A DNA stretch of 64,000 nucleotides from positions 3,988,001-4,052,000 of the forward strand of contig NC_085133.1 of NCBI RefSeq assembly GCF_030269925.1, read 5' to 3'. Positions 33,402-45,904 of the stretch are shown here, piece after piece (the first letter of the stretch is position 1; each line of letters begins with the position of its first letter). The translations under genes were made by a program, and so were the position numbers. This DNA is from Bombyx mori (Eukaryota; Arthropoda; Insecta; Lepidoptera; Bombycidae). A model generated the notes under the pieces. The model was not told the origin of the DNA and made no database searches. It saw only the letters and a list, made by a program, of their open reading frames with translations.

Positions 33402-33608
33402 ATAGAGAGAGAGAGAGAGAGAACATACTTTATTGCACACCAAAACACAATTAACATTAGAAAACAGTCAACGAGCAGATACGTTTGTACAATAGGCGGT
33501 CTTATCGCTAAAAGCGATCTCTTCCAGACAACCGTTTAATTAACAGAGATTCTGGACAGATAAAGATACAGCAGGTATGTTGCGGTGTACTATTAACAAG
33601 ACATTATT
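33402..33608 (-). mobile_element. RTE-like LINE tail with (GA)n end
   Basis: GAGAGAGAGAGAGAGA, then AACATACTTTATTGCACACC...CTTATCGCTAAAAGCGATCTC. On the minus strand it would end with an AATAAAGTATG signal and a microsatellite tail. Confidence 0.65.
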
Positions 33609-33738
33609 AAAGAAAATACTTATGTTCTACGTCAAAACCTTCCAAGTGAATCCTCTTATACTTAATTAAATATTGTTCTATTTCGCTACGTGAATAAAAA
33701 GAATAATGAAGGCTAGGACATTGTCGGAATGCATTTAG

Positions 33739-33955
33739 CCGGATATTTTTTTTTTTTATTGCTTAGATGGATGGACGAGCTCACAGCCCACCTGATGTTA
33801 AGTGGTTACTGGAGCCCATAGACATCTACAACGTAAATGCGCCACCCACCTCGAGATATAAGTTCTACGGTCTCAGTATAGTTATAACGGCTACCTCGCC
33901 CTTCGAACCGAAACGCATTACTGCTTCAGGGCGGAAATAGGCGGAAATATCTAGT
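33739..33955 (-). mobile_element. Bm1-type SINE nested in the tandem array
   Basis: T-run and ATTGCTTAGATGGATGGACG through CTTCAGGGCGGAAATAGG. It splits a 236-bp unit at GGATAT. Confidence 0.9.
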
Positions 33956-34255
33956 TATAAAGAATTTGAAGCCGATTTCCTTCGCTTCGACATCATTAAA
34001 AAAGAACATCTATGTCTCCTGTACTTAGTACTGGCACCATACCTTTGTTCTATAGTAATACTTATGTTCTACGTCAAAACCTTCCAAGTGAATCCTCTTA
34101 TACTTAATTAAATATTCTTCTATTTCGCTACATGAATAGAAAGAGTAATGAAGGCTAGGACATTGTCAGAATGCATTAAACCGGATATCTAGTTAAAGAA
34201 TTTGAAGCCGATTTCCTTCGCTTCGACATCATTAAAAAGAACATCTATGTCTCCT

Positions 34256-35597
34256 AATTCGTCTCCAATACCGTCCATAATTTCACCGGGAAAATCATTA
34301 CACACGCCCCGGTAATTCGGGTTTCGAGGACCCCACCTCCACCCAACTCAACCCTCGGCACTCACCCAAACCTACCCACGCTGCATCTCATTTTCAAACG
34401 CAACACTAAGGCGATATTCGCATAAAATCGAAACCGACGATGGCCGAAACTCAACTCTGTAGTTCCAACAATAAAGTGCATTTTCAACAGTTCGGGGGCA
34501 GTACAGACCATTCCAATTGTAACTTTGTACGCTAGACGTTAAAGTTAGAATTTCTTTGCGTCTCCTTGGCAGCGTTTCGCCTCTAAGGCTGCGAGGGTGG
34601 CGCGGGGGAATTTCCACTGAATAATAGAGGGGAGATTTCCTCCTCTTATTTTTTCGTGAATTTTTTATTTAAGAAAGGGATAAGATTTTAATGTGGGCGC
34701 TCCCGGGTTTTATTACTAGCGATTGTGAGATATACCCCATTGTTGGGAGTCTTGATGCGTGTGGGGTTTCCGCTTAAAGTATTCTGTATGGGAGATGTGT
34801 CCTCGGGACAGCGGAGCAATGCCTTTAATGACTTTGGAGTATCTTTTACGAACGTTGCCGTTTTTTTCGTGGAGCGGATTTAGGTATTACCAACATTATT
34901 TCGGGAAGATTTCGTTGTGGGGATGTTTTATTTCCGAGGCGACCTATTGTCTCGCTGTGCTTGTATGTGACTTTTGTTCCCTGTTTTTTTATAAGAGCTT
35001 AAAGTCGTGAACCCGAGATCTGTACGTACGATACGACTTCGCAACGTGCCTTTAAAAATAATTGATCTTTAAGATGTCTTAGATACCTAACTAGTATGTC
35101 GTTTCAAAATGATGTCAAAAAAATCTTACTAGCACACAAAAGCAAAAATTTCATCGTTTGTTGGCAGTTTTCTAAAAATGCAACTATTCATGTATCCATG
35201 TTTTGGCTGACACATAAAAATAACTAATATACGTTTTCAAAAACACGTAACGCCGTTAGCGTATGCTTACGCACACTCACGCATACATAATTCAACATTA
35301 ACATTCGGAACAACACTAATATTTCACGAGCTTAATTTTTAACCTCATTACAATGCTAATCCCACACTATTTCAACACACACTTGTCCAATAAATTACGC
35401 ACATAAACGGATCACAATAAATCTGTACAAATTATAACATGATCAATAATAATGTTAATATACACCGCCCACTACCATCGTTGCCGATGCCGGAAGCCAA
35501 CCAGCATTCCGCTTCTCCGTCTGGCCTTGAACCTAACTGCCTTCACAATACCATCTTGGTCTGTGGTCTAAGTTATAAGCGACGAACGTAATGTAAT
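34256..35597. other. Unique intron DNA with GC-rich blocks
   Basis: 34260-34720 is GC-rich and lacks recognised repeats (GGTAATTCGGGTTTCGAGG, GGCTGCGAGGGTGGCGCGG). It is a candidate conserved block. 35000-35597 is ordinary AT-rich DNA. Confidence 0.45.
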
Positions 35598-35712
35598 GGT
35601 AGGCAGCGGCTTGGCTCTGCCCCTGGCATTGTTGACGTCCATGAGCCACGGTAACCACTTACCATCAGGTGGGCCGTGTGCTCATCCACCCATCTAAGCA
35701 ATAAAAAAAAAA
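35598..35712 (+). mobile_element. Hybrid tail: FFKRGLW LINE joined to Bm1 end
   Basis: It starts GGTAGGCAGCGGCTTGGC like the LINE tail at 6491 but ends CATCCACCCATCTAAGCAAT like Bm1, followed by an A-run. Confidence 0.7.
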
Positions 35713-36117
35713 CTGTACCTCTATTAGGACCGTAGATTATGGGCTCCAGAAACATATGGCTGTGTGGATTAGAATAGCACCATCAACCTTTCCGTGGTTG
35801 CCAAAAAAGACAATCAAGGGATTAACCAGACCATGGGTACTTGTTCTCTGACCATGAAACTGATATTTTCCAGCTATAGAGAGTATTATAATCCCGTATG
35901 GATTGGCACCACTCTTTCTGCAGTGAAGAAGTCATGCGGTCCGGGTGGAAAAACAGAAGCCGTTATAGTATAATGTAATGGACAATTCGACCTCATGTCT
36001 CTTTTTGAGGTTGCATTAACATCTTGATATCTTTATCCATTCGCTCGTTTACAGTAATGCACAGTAACAAAAGTAACATCGTTTTTTCTTGTAGTTATAC
36101 ACCTAAAACCAATTAAA

Positions 36118-36340
36118 CTTTTTTATTGTTCGGGTGGACGAGCTCGCAGTCCACCTGGTGTTAAGTGGATATCGAAGCCCGTAGACATCTACAACGTAAA
36201 TGCCGCCACCCACCTTAGGATACGAGTTCTAAGGTCTCCGTTTTTACAGTACAACGCGTGTCCCACCCTTCAAACCGAAAAGAATTACTGCTTCACGATA
36301 CCTACCCATGCGGACTCACAAGACGTCCTACCATATTATA
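36118..36340 (-). mobile_element. Bm1-type SINE, diverged
   Basis: TTTTTATTGTTCGGGTGGACG through CACAAGACGTCCTACCA, with an internal deletion near CTGCTTCACG. Confidence 0.85.
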
Positions 36341-37679
36341 CTATAATTATTATTATATTATAAGATATATTATTAATTACGCTTTGGCTCTCGCTAAGTC
36401 TTATAAACTTAAAAATAATTGAGTCACAAAATCGGAAGTCCGAAATTACATCGGAGTATCGTTTGTCGGCTCATTTTGGATTCACGGACACGCGTACCGT
36501 GTGACGTTTTCGCTTCAACAACGCCGAATTCGATCCTTATCTATATTGTTCGTTGTGTAATCAATATTTGTTGATCGTTCTGCGTCTAACTTGCGATCGT
36601 TAACGAGAACATACGCGATGTGCATTTGTTATAGGCACTCGCGTAGGTGCTACCAAGCCGTTTGTGTCACTAAGTCACGCAGATTTTCTGCAAAAGTTAG
36701 CTAACCAATAAAAAAAAATCAGCTGGTTAGTAATTATTTTTATGACCTTGTTTATGATACATGTTGGAGAGGGGGGACTCCCTAACAAAACCTTATATTT
36801 TATAGGACAAATAATTTTTCACGTTATTTAGATAATTATCTCGATAATTAACAAAGAAAAATTCAGTTGGTAATGAATTTTTAAAATTCATGAATTCAAC
36901 ATATTTTATCCTTGCTACCCCTGGTAAGCTACCATTTACCAACGTTACTGTAAGGAAAAAAGTTGGGCGTCTAGTCAAAACTCAACAAACTCACGAAAAA
37001 TCAGCTTGTTAGTAATAAATGATGAAAAGTGTACCAGGGATCCTGTACTAATATAAGTCTTTATCACAATACAACTTCCGAGTTGGATCCAACGTGCTTG
37101 GCGGCACATTTTGATATCTTTGCGGGCCGATAAAACCATATAACACCAAGAAGAGTGTGAACTCACCTACCCATTTAAGCTTACAAACAAAATAGATCCA
37201 GGCTTCAACACAAAATGAGTATTAAAAAAAACAACAGAGAACTGTCTATAGATTTTAAGTAAACAGTTGGTTATTGTGAGTTATCCCCTGGGACATTCAA
37301 CTACCCACTATAAAATAATCAAGCACTGCAAGGGTTGGAATGGGGTGCCATCGATAAGAGAGAAACGATAGGGTGCTTTAGTGTAAAATTGTTATAATTA
37401 CTCAATGGTGAATTATTAACTTTAAATCAAGTAATTTTGTAATTTGTAATAGTAATTAGATTTGGTGCAGTACAAAGTCTGTTTCATTCTTGAAACGCAT
37501 AACTGCTTTGCGGCAGAAATATACTATAGTTGCAGCTTACCGCGCATGCTTACGATACGCCTTACTACCGGTAATTACGAATATTATGCGGGATTAACCC
37601 CCTTTATTCAATCATATCATTTGAAAAATCGGGAACTGTTAACGGTAATTAACTATCGCACTGCTCGATACGAATGCAC
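36341..37679. other. Intron DNA, no gene seen
   Basis: AT-rich unique sequence; short open frames only. Confidence 0.4.
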
Positions 37680-37908
37680 TCCTCATCGAACTCATCGACT
37701 CCGACGAAGAGTTCGACGTGTAAACTAGCCATAGACACAACCCACTGAGTTTTTGCCGGATCTTCTCAGTGGGTCGCGATTCCGAACCTGTAATAGGTTC
37801 AGCGAAGCAATGCTCTTGCTAGTGTTAGCAATTCTCTCGGGTAGAGCCTGTGAGCTCACCTACCAGTCGGCGTGAAATTGAATGAATGAATAGGTAAGAA
37901 AAGAAAAA
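37680..37908 (+). mobile_element. LINE 3' fragment with end of ORF2
   Basis: Encodes HRTHRLRRRVRRVN and stop, matching the ORF2 C-terminus, then the 3' UTR with the hairpin. Confidence 0.8.
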
Positions 37909-38576
37909 CGAATGCACCACCCAAATCTTCAGACTACGACGACTTCATTATATCATCATTCTATTTTAAATCACAAATTTCACAACCACTAAATGAATAA
38001 ACAATATTATTATATACTAAAGATTTTGCATCATTAAAAAGTGTGTTACTGTACATTTACAATACTGTGGCTCTAGGGATAGGCGTGCGGACGGACGTTA
38101 ATACTTTTAAAAGCGTCGTCTCCGGCAGTCGAGTTCTGGCGGATATCTCATTGTGCATATATATACAGAATCTAAAGATACCATTCACGAAACTGAATCT
38201 TGAATAAACTATCAGAACTATTTTTTCCTACCTATGATTGTAACCTAAGGGGTTATGCCAGCGGGCGAGAACATTTCAACAATTAAAGAAAATATTATTA
38301 AATTCATAAGCTAAAAATATCGATACTAAATGTGATAGTGTTCGCTTACTGATCGAAATTCGATATAATTACTCGTATTTCAAAATTTCGATTCATTAAC
38401 GTATACAATTTTCAATCTAAAAAAGAATACTGTTAGGTATATTAATTTAAGCTAGTCAACTACTAAACAAAAAAAACTCGATTGACAAACAGCACAAAAC
38501 GTTGTTTTGTCTGTGCTTGCTTATATATTAAAAAAAAAAAAGTAGATTATATTATGTTTAAGTTAATTATCGATAA
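37909..38576. other. Intron DNA, no gene seen
   Basis: Unique AT-rich sequence. CTACCTATGATTGTAACC at about 38230 may be a trace of a LINE tail. Confidence 0.35.
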
Positions 38577-38758
38577 AGTTGATTATTGAAAACACGAATA
38601 CAATAACATTTTCTGAAAATAAATCGTAGCTAGATCGATTTATCGCCCCCGAAATTCTCTTTAGTATACTAAATTTTATGAAAATCGTTGGAGCCATTTT
38701 AGAGATTCAGATTATATATTTATTTATATACAAGAATTGCTCGTTTAAAAATATAAGA
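38577..38758 (-). mobile_element. Helitron-like element (family C), 3'-truncated
   Basis: Matches 25712-26008 from AGTTGATTATTGAAAACAC to TATAAGAT. It lacks the CTAG end. Confidence 0.7.
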
Positions 38759-39665
38759 TGTAAAATAAAATACAACATTTTTGGACGTTACTTTTGAAGA
38801 AGCCGCCAATTTGTCTTCAGCAACTTGCAGATTGGACGGAAGAAGAACAATGTCGAGGTTTCATTTCTTGGATTTATCCGGTCAATTTCAAGCACATAGT
38901 TTGAATATAAACACAACACGCGCTTATACGAGTATACAAAATAAATTGATAATACTACTGACTGGGAAAAAACTCATTGACAATAATACTGGCTGTTAAT
39001 AAAACTTAAGGTGTGCTGACTGACATAAGCGTCATACAATGTGAAACAGCGTTTAGTCGCGTTTAAGTACTTGAATGCTTGTACAAGTTGTTTTCACACT
39101 TATGATTGGCTATACAACTATCTTCCTTTTCGAGAACTATTTGCATACACCCTGTATATTAACTTAGGCAGACAAAATTATGCGACAAGAAAACTTCGTA
39201 TGCACTAATATCAACAGGTTAATTGAGATTTGACTCATGAATACACAGTTTCAAACCAAACGAGACATCAAAGAACGTTTTACTAGAGAAAATCCGTGTT
39301 GGATGAAAGAAAACTTAGTTTTGCGAAATTGAAATATAACTTTGAAGCTTATATTGGAGGTGATGTAAATTTTAATATTCATAAGTATTTTATTCACTTT
39401 TTACTGGGTCGAATGAGCAAACAAGATTACCGTCATAGACGTCTCCGATGTCAGGGTCACACGCAAATCGCTGTCAACAGCGAAGGATATTTCAATTTTC
39501 GTTTAAAGGATAATAATTACAAAGTCAGAGCATGATGATTCAAAGCCAAAATTATCTCTGGCGGCGCGTAAGTGAACTCAGTAATAGAAATAAAGGGTTA
39601 TAAAGTAAACATAAGTTGATGACAGACTCACCGGTTACTCACGACATGTCTCATATATTAATATA
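38759..39665. other. Intron DNA, no confirmed gene
   Basis: Open frames at 38781-38999 and 39296-39535 sit in somewhat less AT-rich DNA, but neither has a recognisable domain. Confidence 0.35.
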
Positions 39666-39967
39666 CTAGCTTTTGCCCGCGTCTCCGTCCGCGTGGAATA
39701 GGTACTTTGGCATAACGCTAAATTTTACCCCCCACTTCATTTATGTAGAAAGTGAAAATGTTTTTGAATTATAGAATTTTAAGGAGCTATTTAAACCCCT
39801 ATTTTGAAACATTTTTTATTGGTGCTTCACTTGTATTGGTCTTACTGTGATGTTTAATTAGCCTTCCTCAATAAATGGCCTATCAAACACTGAAAGAATT
39901 TTTCAAATCGGACCAGTAAGTAGTTCCTGAGATTAGCGTGTTCAAACAAACAAACTCTTCAGCTTTA
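39666..39967 (-). mobile_element. Helitron-like element, 5' end clipped by its neighbour
   Basis: CTAG at 39666 followed by CTTTTGCCCGCGTCTCCGTC, and on the minus strand the body begins TAAAGCTGAAGAGTTTG. It abuts the plus-strand element starting at 39968. Confidence 0.7.
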
Positions 39968-40379
39968 TCTATATATTAATACGTGAAGCAAAAACTTTGT
40001 ACCCTTTTTACGAAATTTGCGCGGACGGTGGAATATGAAATTTTCCACACTTATAGAGAATATAGAGAAGAAGTGCACAATGCTAATATTTTTTTTAAAT
40101 AAAGCATAAAAGATACATTAAATCAATAAAGAAAACATTACACACACTACATACCATGTAATTGACGCACACACGCATGCATACTATTTATTTTCAAACT
40201 TTTGTTCTTGGCGTCTGTTGTCAAATTGAGAATAGAATATGGTTTGTCTTTGTTAATATTTTTTATAGTGTATTGGCGAAATTTGTGATTATAGAAGTAT
40301 AAAATACAATCATAATTAGTGTACAAACTTACAATTCCAATTAATTATAGTCGAATTTCGACTACTGCGGGACCTCTAG
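39968..40379 (+). mobile_element. Helitron-like element (family D), complete ends
   Basis: Starts TCTATATATTAATACGTGAAG and ends GCGGGACCTCTAG followed by T. Confidence 0.78.
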
Positions 40380-40535
40380 TAATATTAAATAAGTATAGAT
40401 TCGATCAATATAGGAGCACAAACAACAAAACACGGATTCAATATTATTATTTTCTACGGTATTCATTTGTCGTAGACTTAATTAAAGATCATTTTACGAT
40501 TTAAACTCATGTTTTTTATTGTCATTATATTATTT

Positions 40536-40946
40536 TTGGCTCTGGCTACGCTCGGGTCTTTAACAAAATATTCAACGACGTTTTATTAAAAAAAAAAAGA
40601 ACACTTATTGCGGCATAACTATAATAGTTAAACATATGCTGTCGCGACTTTTTTGTAAATAATTATGTGTTCAACAAAGTCGTAGTACATTATTTTATTC
40701 TATTATCAATATTTTTCTCAGGGCACGCGATGTAAAGAATATTTTAGGTAATTTTTTTACACCTTGGGTTACATTATTGAACTTTTAGTAAGAATCCCTA
40801 ATTTTTTTCAAAAAAGATTATAGCCTATGTCACTCGGGAATAGTGTAGCTTCCAAACAGTGAAAGAATTTTTCAAATCGGTTCAGTAGTTTCGGAGCCTA
40901 TTCGATACAAACAAACAAACAAATCTTTCCTCTTTATAATATTATT
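40536..40946 (-). mobile_element. Helitron-like element (family B), ends decayed
   Basis: Homologous to 21335-21768. The CTAG end is gone and the other end runs into an ATTA repeat. Confidence 0.7.
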
Positions 40947-41410
40947 AATTAATTAATTAATAAAGATAATATGTTTTATGACATATCCCTCTGATTCCGC
41001 TCTATCGTATTGCTGTATGTTGCATATACATACTCCAAAAGAAGTTCATATTAAATACAAATAACTACAAAGACGTTTTTGCAAAAACACAAACAAATAT
41101 TAATCCCATTTTCTCGTTTCTGAAAACGAATACGACACAAGTACACTTTCTAGAATATTCTCGTGCATTTCCAACGGATGGTAATTGCCCAGAAACTCCC
41201 ATTTCGAACCCCGGCCCCCCAGCCTCCCGAAGGTAGGGTGGGAACTGCCACCCCTTCAGTCTAGATTCTAGACCCGAGACCTAATCTCGTCGGAATGGAA
41301 TTGTCTGAAACGTATATACGTTAATGTATTATGCATGTGCTTTCGACTGGGAAAATTGGATGAATTTTTCACTCGAGAACTGTTTACGGCTCACGAGAAA
41401 TAACCTATTG
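40947..41410. other. Unique intron DNA with GC-rich block
   Basis: 41160-41310 contains CGAACCCCGGCCCCCCAGCC and GGTAGGGTGGGAACTGCC. No ORF or repeat was recognised. Confidence 0.4.
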
Positions 41411-41817
41411 ATTAATACGTGAAGCAAAAACTTTGTTTTACGAAAATTGCGCGGACGGAGGAGTATGAAATTATCTACACTTATAGAGAATATAGAGAAG
41501 AAGTGCACAATGCTAATATTTTTTAAAAATAATACATAAAAGATACATTAAATCAATAAAGAAAACATTACACACACGACATACCCATGCATTTGACGCA
41601 CACACGCATGCATACTATTTATTGTCAAACTTTTGTTCTTGACGTCTGTGGTCAAATTGAGAATAGATTAAATATTGTTTGTCTTTATTAATATTTTTTT
41701 ATAGTGTAGCCTTGGCGAAATTTGTGATTATAGAAGTATAAAATACAATCATAATTGTGTACAAACTTACAATTCCAATTAATTATAGTCGAATCTCGAC
41801 TACTGCAGGACCTCTAG
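41411..41817 (+). mobile_element. Helitron-like element (family D), 5' end clipped
   Basis: ATTAATACGTGAAGCAAAAA to GCAGGACCTCTAG. Highly similar to 39968-40379. Confidence 0.75.
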
Positions 41818-42122
41818 TAACCTATTAATTTCTCAAAACATTTGATCTGTAGAATTATTTAACGTTACCAATGCGAAAATGTCTTAGTTTTTTCTTCAAT
41901 ACGTTGAGTTGATAAGAGATTAGTGAGAGAACTTATCGTTGTTTCTGAAGAGAAAACTAGTGTTTCATTACTAGAATATCTGAAAGCGATTGGAATCGCC
42001 ACGGAATCTTTTATCTTAATTATCTTCATCGAATAGATCGTGTTGCTACGATAGATGAATTAAGAAAACTTCGATTATAAAAATTGCATAATAGATTCCT
42101 ATTTTAAAGATGAGACAGCTTC

Positions 42123-42292
42123 TTTTTTTTATTGCTTAAATAGGCGGACGAGTTACTGGAGCCCATGGACATCTGCAACGTAAATGCCGCTACCCACCTT
42201 GAGATATGACTTCTAAGGTGTCAGTATAGTTACAACCGCTGCCCCACCCTTCAAATCGAAACGCATTACTGCTTCACGGCAGAAATAGGCAA
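42123..42292 (-). mobile_element. Bm1-type SINE with deletion
   Basis: TTTTTTTATTGCTTAAATAGG to GCAGAAATAGGC, missing the CTCACAGCCCACC segment. Confidence 0.85.
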
Positions 42293-44719
42293 TACAATTG
42301 ATCTTACCTCGTGACCCAACGTCGGAGACATTCGTGTTGTGATCTATGAGCTCCGGTAAGTACTTAACCAAGTAGACCGCTTGTCGAGATTGTTCAGGAT
42401 TATTCAGGGAAAAAAGAAAAAAAACTCAAAATCGATTAATGTTGGCATCAACGAAATACAAAATGTTAATTACCAAAATGTCATTTCATTCGTGATGCTC
42501 CATCAGAATGCCCTATCGTGTTCCCACGGACGTAATCATCACGCATTACCGAGACAACCATAATCATAAATTCAATAACTTTAGCCCTTTCGTTACGACC
42601 ACTTCAATTGCGCAGATTGACCCTATCCCCTAACAGCCCTTAAACGAGCGTTCAATTTCACACCGACTGTTACTAAAAACGAAAATATTAAATCCAATTT
42701 ACTTACCCCATACATAGCCCCTCGATTATCCGCATAGGAAAAAAAAAACATGAATTATGAGTATTATAACCTCTCATAGCCATTGTGCGGTAATCGGCGA
42801 TTCTTTGTAAATACGCACAGCGCGCCACCCCGCTTGTTTGCTCGTTCAAAAAAAAATGAGAATATGATTTTATGGCAGGTTAAATCCATTATAAGTGGGG
42901 ATTAAGTTATGAGTAATATTTCCATTTGTTTGGGGGCATTTAACGAGCCATTTGACGCCTTTTCGCATCGCGTGCGTGCGCGCCGCGTCGAGATAACCTA
43001 CAATTAAATCGCCATCTTGCGTCTAAAGCGATGTTTTATTGAATGTTTGTTTTGATGACAGGTGAATTATAATGATCGGAATGCTGATTAAACGATGGCA
43101 CGTTGATGGAGCTTTTTGATTCGGCCACTTAATTTCATGCTAGTTTAGTTTGATGGTTCTCACTTAACGACATTACTACGTGGCTTTTAAGGGTGTTTCC
43201 ATTTATTCACCTCGTGTTTTCACCTTGTGCGCTTAATACGAAGTTTTTCCTCATAAATATGGATGGACCTCCGCCTGTGACGTCAGATATGTACCCTGAG
43301 CACATATTCTGTATTAATTTTCATCGAATCCAAAATCAAAGGACGCTATTCCCGAAGGATCTGGCCACGTAATGCGCCCATTTTCTGGACAAAGCGGATT
43401 ATTTCGGTGTTGTCCAAAGCCCATTATCATAATGTGGTGACGTGATGCCCTTGTCACCGTTTTTTTTTTTGGTCTTTTTTCGCTTCTCACACTGTGTGGT
43501 CTAATAGTGTGTTGGTTTTTAAGTCGTTCCGAGAATCGATGACCTGACCGCTTGTTTATCGAACCATCAATTACGTTATATCAAATGTGAAGCAATTTTC
43601 TAGAAGCGTCTAATTTCGAACCGTATACTTTGCCGCTAAAGGCACGTTTGACGGGCGCAAACATGATATTCAAGTAATGACGAAATTATTGAATGTTTAC
43701 CGATACCCTCTACGTTTGCAAACAAACACTCAATTACTGAAACAAGGAAAAGAAAGATAGCCTATCGGTACTGTAATGTCGCAGAAGACATGGCACGCCA
43801 TTGCACCGACCGCAGTTGTTGAATGAGTAAAGTTTTCCCATAAAAAAGTGGTTTCAACATTTATATTTCACAAGCATTGTTTGAGTAATTGCCCGCCCTG
43901 CGAAATAACCTAATGGGCGTACTTAGAATGTAGTAAAAAATCGATTCACCCATATTTGTTGTTAATTATTGTCGGTTGAGCCGTCTTTCCGCTTCTGCTG
44001 GTTCGAATACGATTTAAGACCCTCCCTGGTCCAATTACAGAGTTCTCAAAAGTCTCCCTTCTGCCCTCCCCCTCTCGTTTTTAGATCGAGCCTCGTTTTA
44101 ATGACCTCTCCAGTCCCGATGTTCATTTGTCGCGAGGGTTTTGCGTACGATTATTTTACTTTTTTTTCCTTTTTTTTCTCGTGTTCAGCAACTTGAGCGT
44201 TACGGAGAAAGGTTCGTAACGGTTTTGTTCAATTTCTATGTGTTTTCTTTTGCATTTTTATTTCGTGGAAATCTAAAATAATAATTAAAAAAAACGTTCT
44301 GTACTCATCCGCCCCTATGCAATTTACTCAATCTCATACTAATTGTTTAAAATTCACTAGCGCACCCCATATTAAAAAATTTGTCCCCATTAGTTGTCCC
44401 ATAGAGCATTTTCGCTGACGCGAGGGGGCTTTTATGCATGTTGTTTGGAATCCTGTAATTTCGAACGATTCTGCAGTTTACCCCGGTTTTCGTTGTAATT
44501 GTGGAGAGGGCTTGATGTTAATTCAAAATTACTCCGGCAGTCTTTTGTTGTCGATTTTTAATCTTCACTAATGCCCACGAACAGAATTGATTGAAAATAT
44601 TGCTTTGATGTGTATTCAGTATGTATTTACAAAAAAGACTTATTAGTATTTACGTCTTATGTTTCTTAAATGGCCTTTGTGCTTAATGAAAAACAATATT
44701 ACTGTTTTTTTTAATAACT
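42293..44719. other. Repeat-poor intron DNA
   Basis: About 2.4 kb without a recognised mobile element. GC-richer patches at 42800-43010 (GCGTGCGTGCGCGCCGCGTC) and 43960-44140. A candidate regulatory region by its repeat-poverty only; no protein-coding exon was found. Confidence 0.45.
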
Positions 44720-44945
44720 TTATCCTCCTCCTCGCGTCGTTTCTTCACTGCTGAGGGTCGTGACCATTATACTTCGACATGATTTTACTTCTTGTAATAT
44801 CCCGCCAGCGCCTCCGATTATTGGCCGCACGAAGGGCGTCGTGGAATGGGATCTCTAGTGTGGTGCGGATTTGGTCGAACCACCTTGTCGGACTGCGCCC
44901 GCGCGGTCTCTTTCCCTCGATCTTCCCTGTCACGAATAGTCTAAG
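44720..44945 (-). pseudogene. LINE ORF2 C-terminal fragment (GRSPTRW type)
   Basis: On the minus strand it reads MTGKIEGKRPRGRSPTRW, then FDQIRTTLEIPFHDALRAA, ending GHDPQQ and stop. This is the typical end of an endonuclease/reverse transcriptase ORF. It is open for 62 codons but 5'-truncated. Related to 9618-9812. Confidence 0.75.
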
Positions 44946-45787
44946 CTATCCGGTGTGTATAACTTTATATTAGACACAAAAAACCTCCAAAATTGCGTAA
45001 TGTTAACATACATTCGAACCAAAATTCACACATCACACATCAACTTCATCATATAGATGCAAATATCGAGTCGGTGTCAAACAAAAGATACGAATGCTGA
45101 TTGATCACCGAGCAAATTCAGACAGAGCAAACAAAAACCAAAATAGCAGATACCTATTTCGCGTTCAAATATTGTATTGTGAACTGTCCGCGATACGCCT
45201 TCCCAGGAACGTGACGAGATTGCATGCGTCACCCATATACTTTATAACCATAGCCTTAAGGGCGGAAATAGTAGTGACTGTAGGAGAAACGGATTTAAAA
45301 AAAACGACATTTTAAAGCACAACGCCACGACATGTGTCATCACATAATGTCAACGGAGGGATTATGATAACCATCGTACCGATCCCATCTAGAGTTGGGG
45401 AATCACCCTTTGCGATCTCGATTCGGCATAGATATACGGAAGCTGGCAATTGCAAATTGCGCTCTAAACTTTAAGGATTACGATTGAAAATCGCGTATGC
45501 CTACGAAAAAGCAGAGGGTGCTCCAGAAAAGACAATTTAACCCTAAAAAATGGAGCACGGACATTAATCCGCATGTAATATCGCAAATTTGTCATCGGTC
45601 CGTCGGTTTTAGTGCGCATCTGTCATTTTATACGGAATTCGATTTGCCGCTATCAGCACAGTCGATGACAGCTCGTGTTTTTCATATAGGTACTCACTAA
45701 AAATGCCCAAAATGTCCATGCGTATTCTACTATTGGGCCGTGAATTGATTACCAGACTAAGAATAAGGTGACGAATTCTTCGTTATT
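44946..45787. other. Intron DNA, no gene seen
   Basis: Open frames at 45094-45315 and 45497-45700 were inspected; neither shows a family or splice context. Confidence 0.35.
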
Positions 45788-45880
45788 TTTTTTTATAGCT
45801 TAAATGGGTGGACGAGCTCACGGCCCACCTGGTGTTAAGTGGTAACCGGAGCCCATAAATATCTATAACGTAAATGTTAT
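45788..45880 (-). mobile_element. Bm1-type SINE, short 3' fragment
   Basis: TTTTTTTATAGCTTAAATGG to TCTATAACGTAAATG. Confidence 0.85.
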
Positions 45881-45904
45881 TTGTCTAGTGGTTAAATAAG
45901 TGTG

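Larger units (their letters stand above)
32678..34255 (+). repeat. Tandem array of a 236-bp unit, interrupted three times
   Basis: The marker GGCACCATA recurs at 32698, 33141, 33377 and 34033, and CTATTTCGCTAC-GAATAGAAAG recurs between them. Two adjacent uninterrupted markers are 236 bp apart; the other gaps equal the unit plus inserts of about 205 bp. The inserts are a LINE tail, an RTE-like tail and a Bm1. Each unit holds GAAGCCGATTTCCTTCGCTT. No ORF spans it. Confidence 0.88.

Noticed and set aside
33402..33421. (GA)n as an independent microsatellite
   Set aside because: It is the tail of the RTE-like fragment that follows it.
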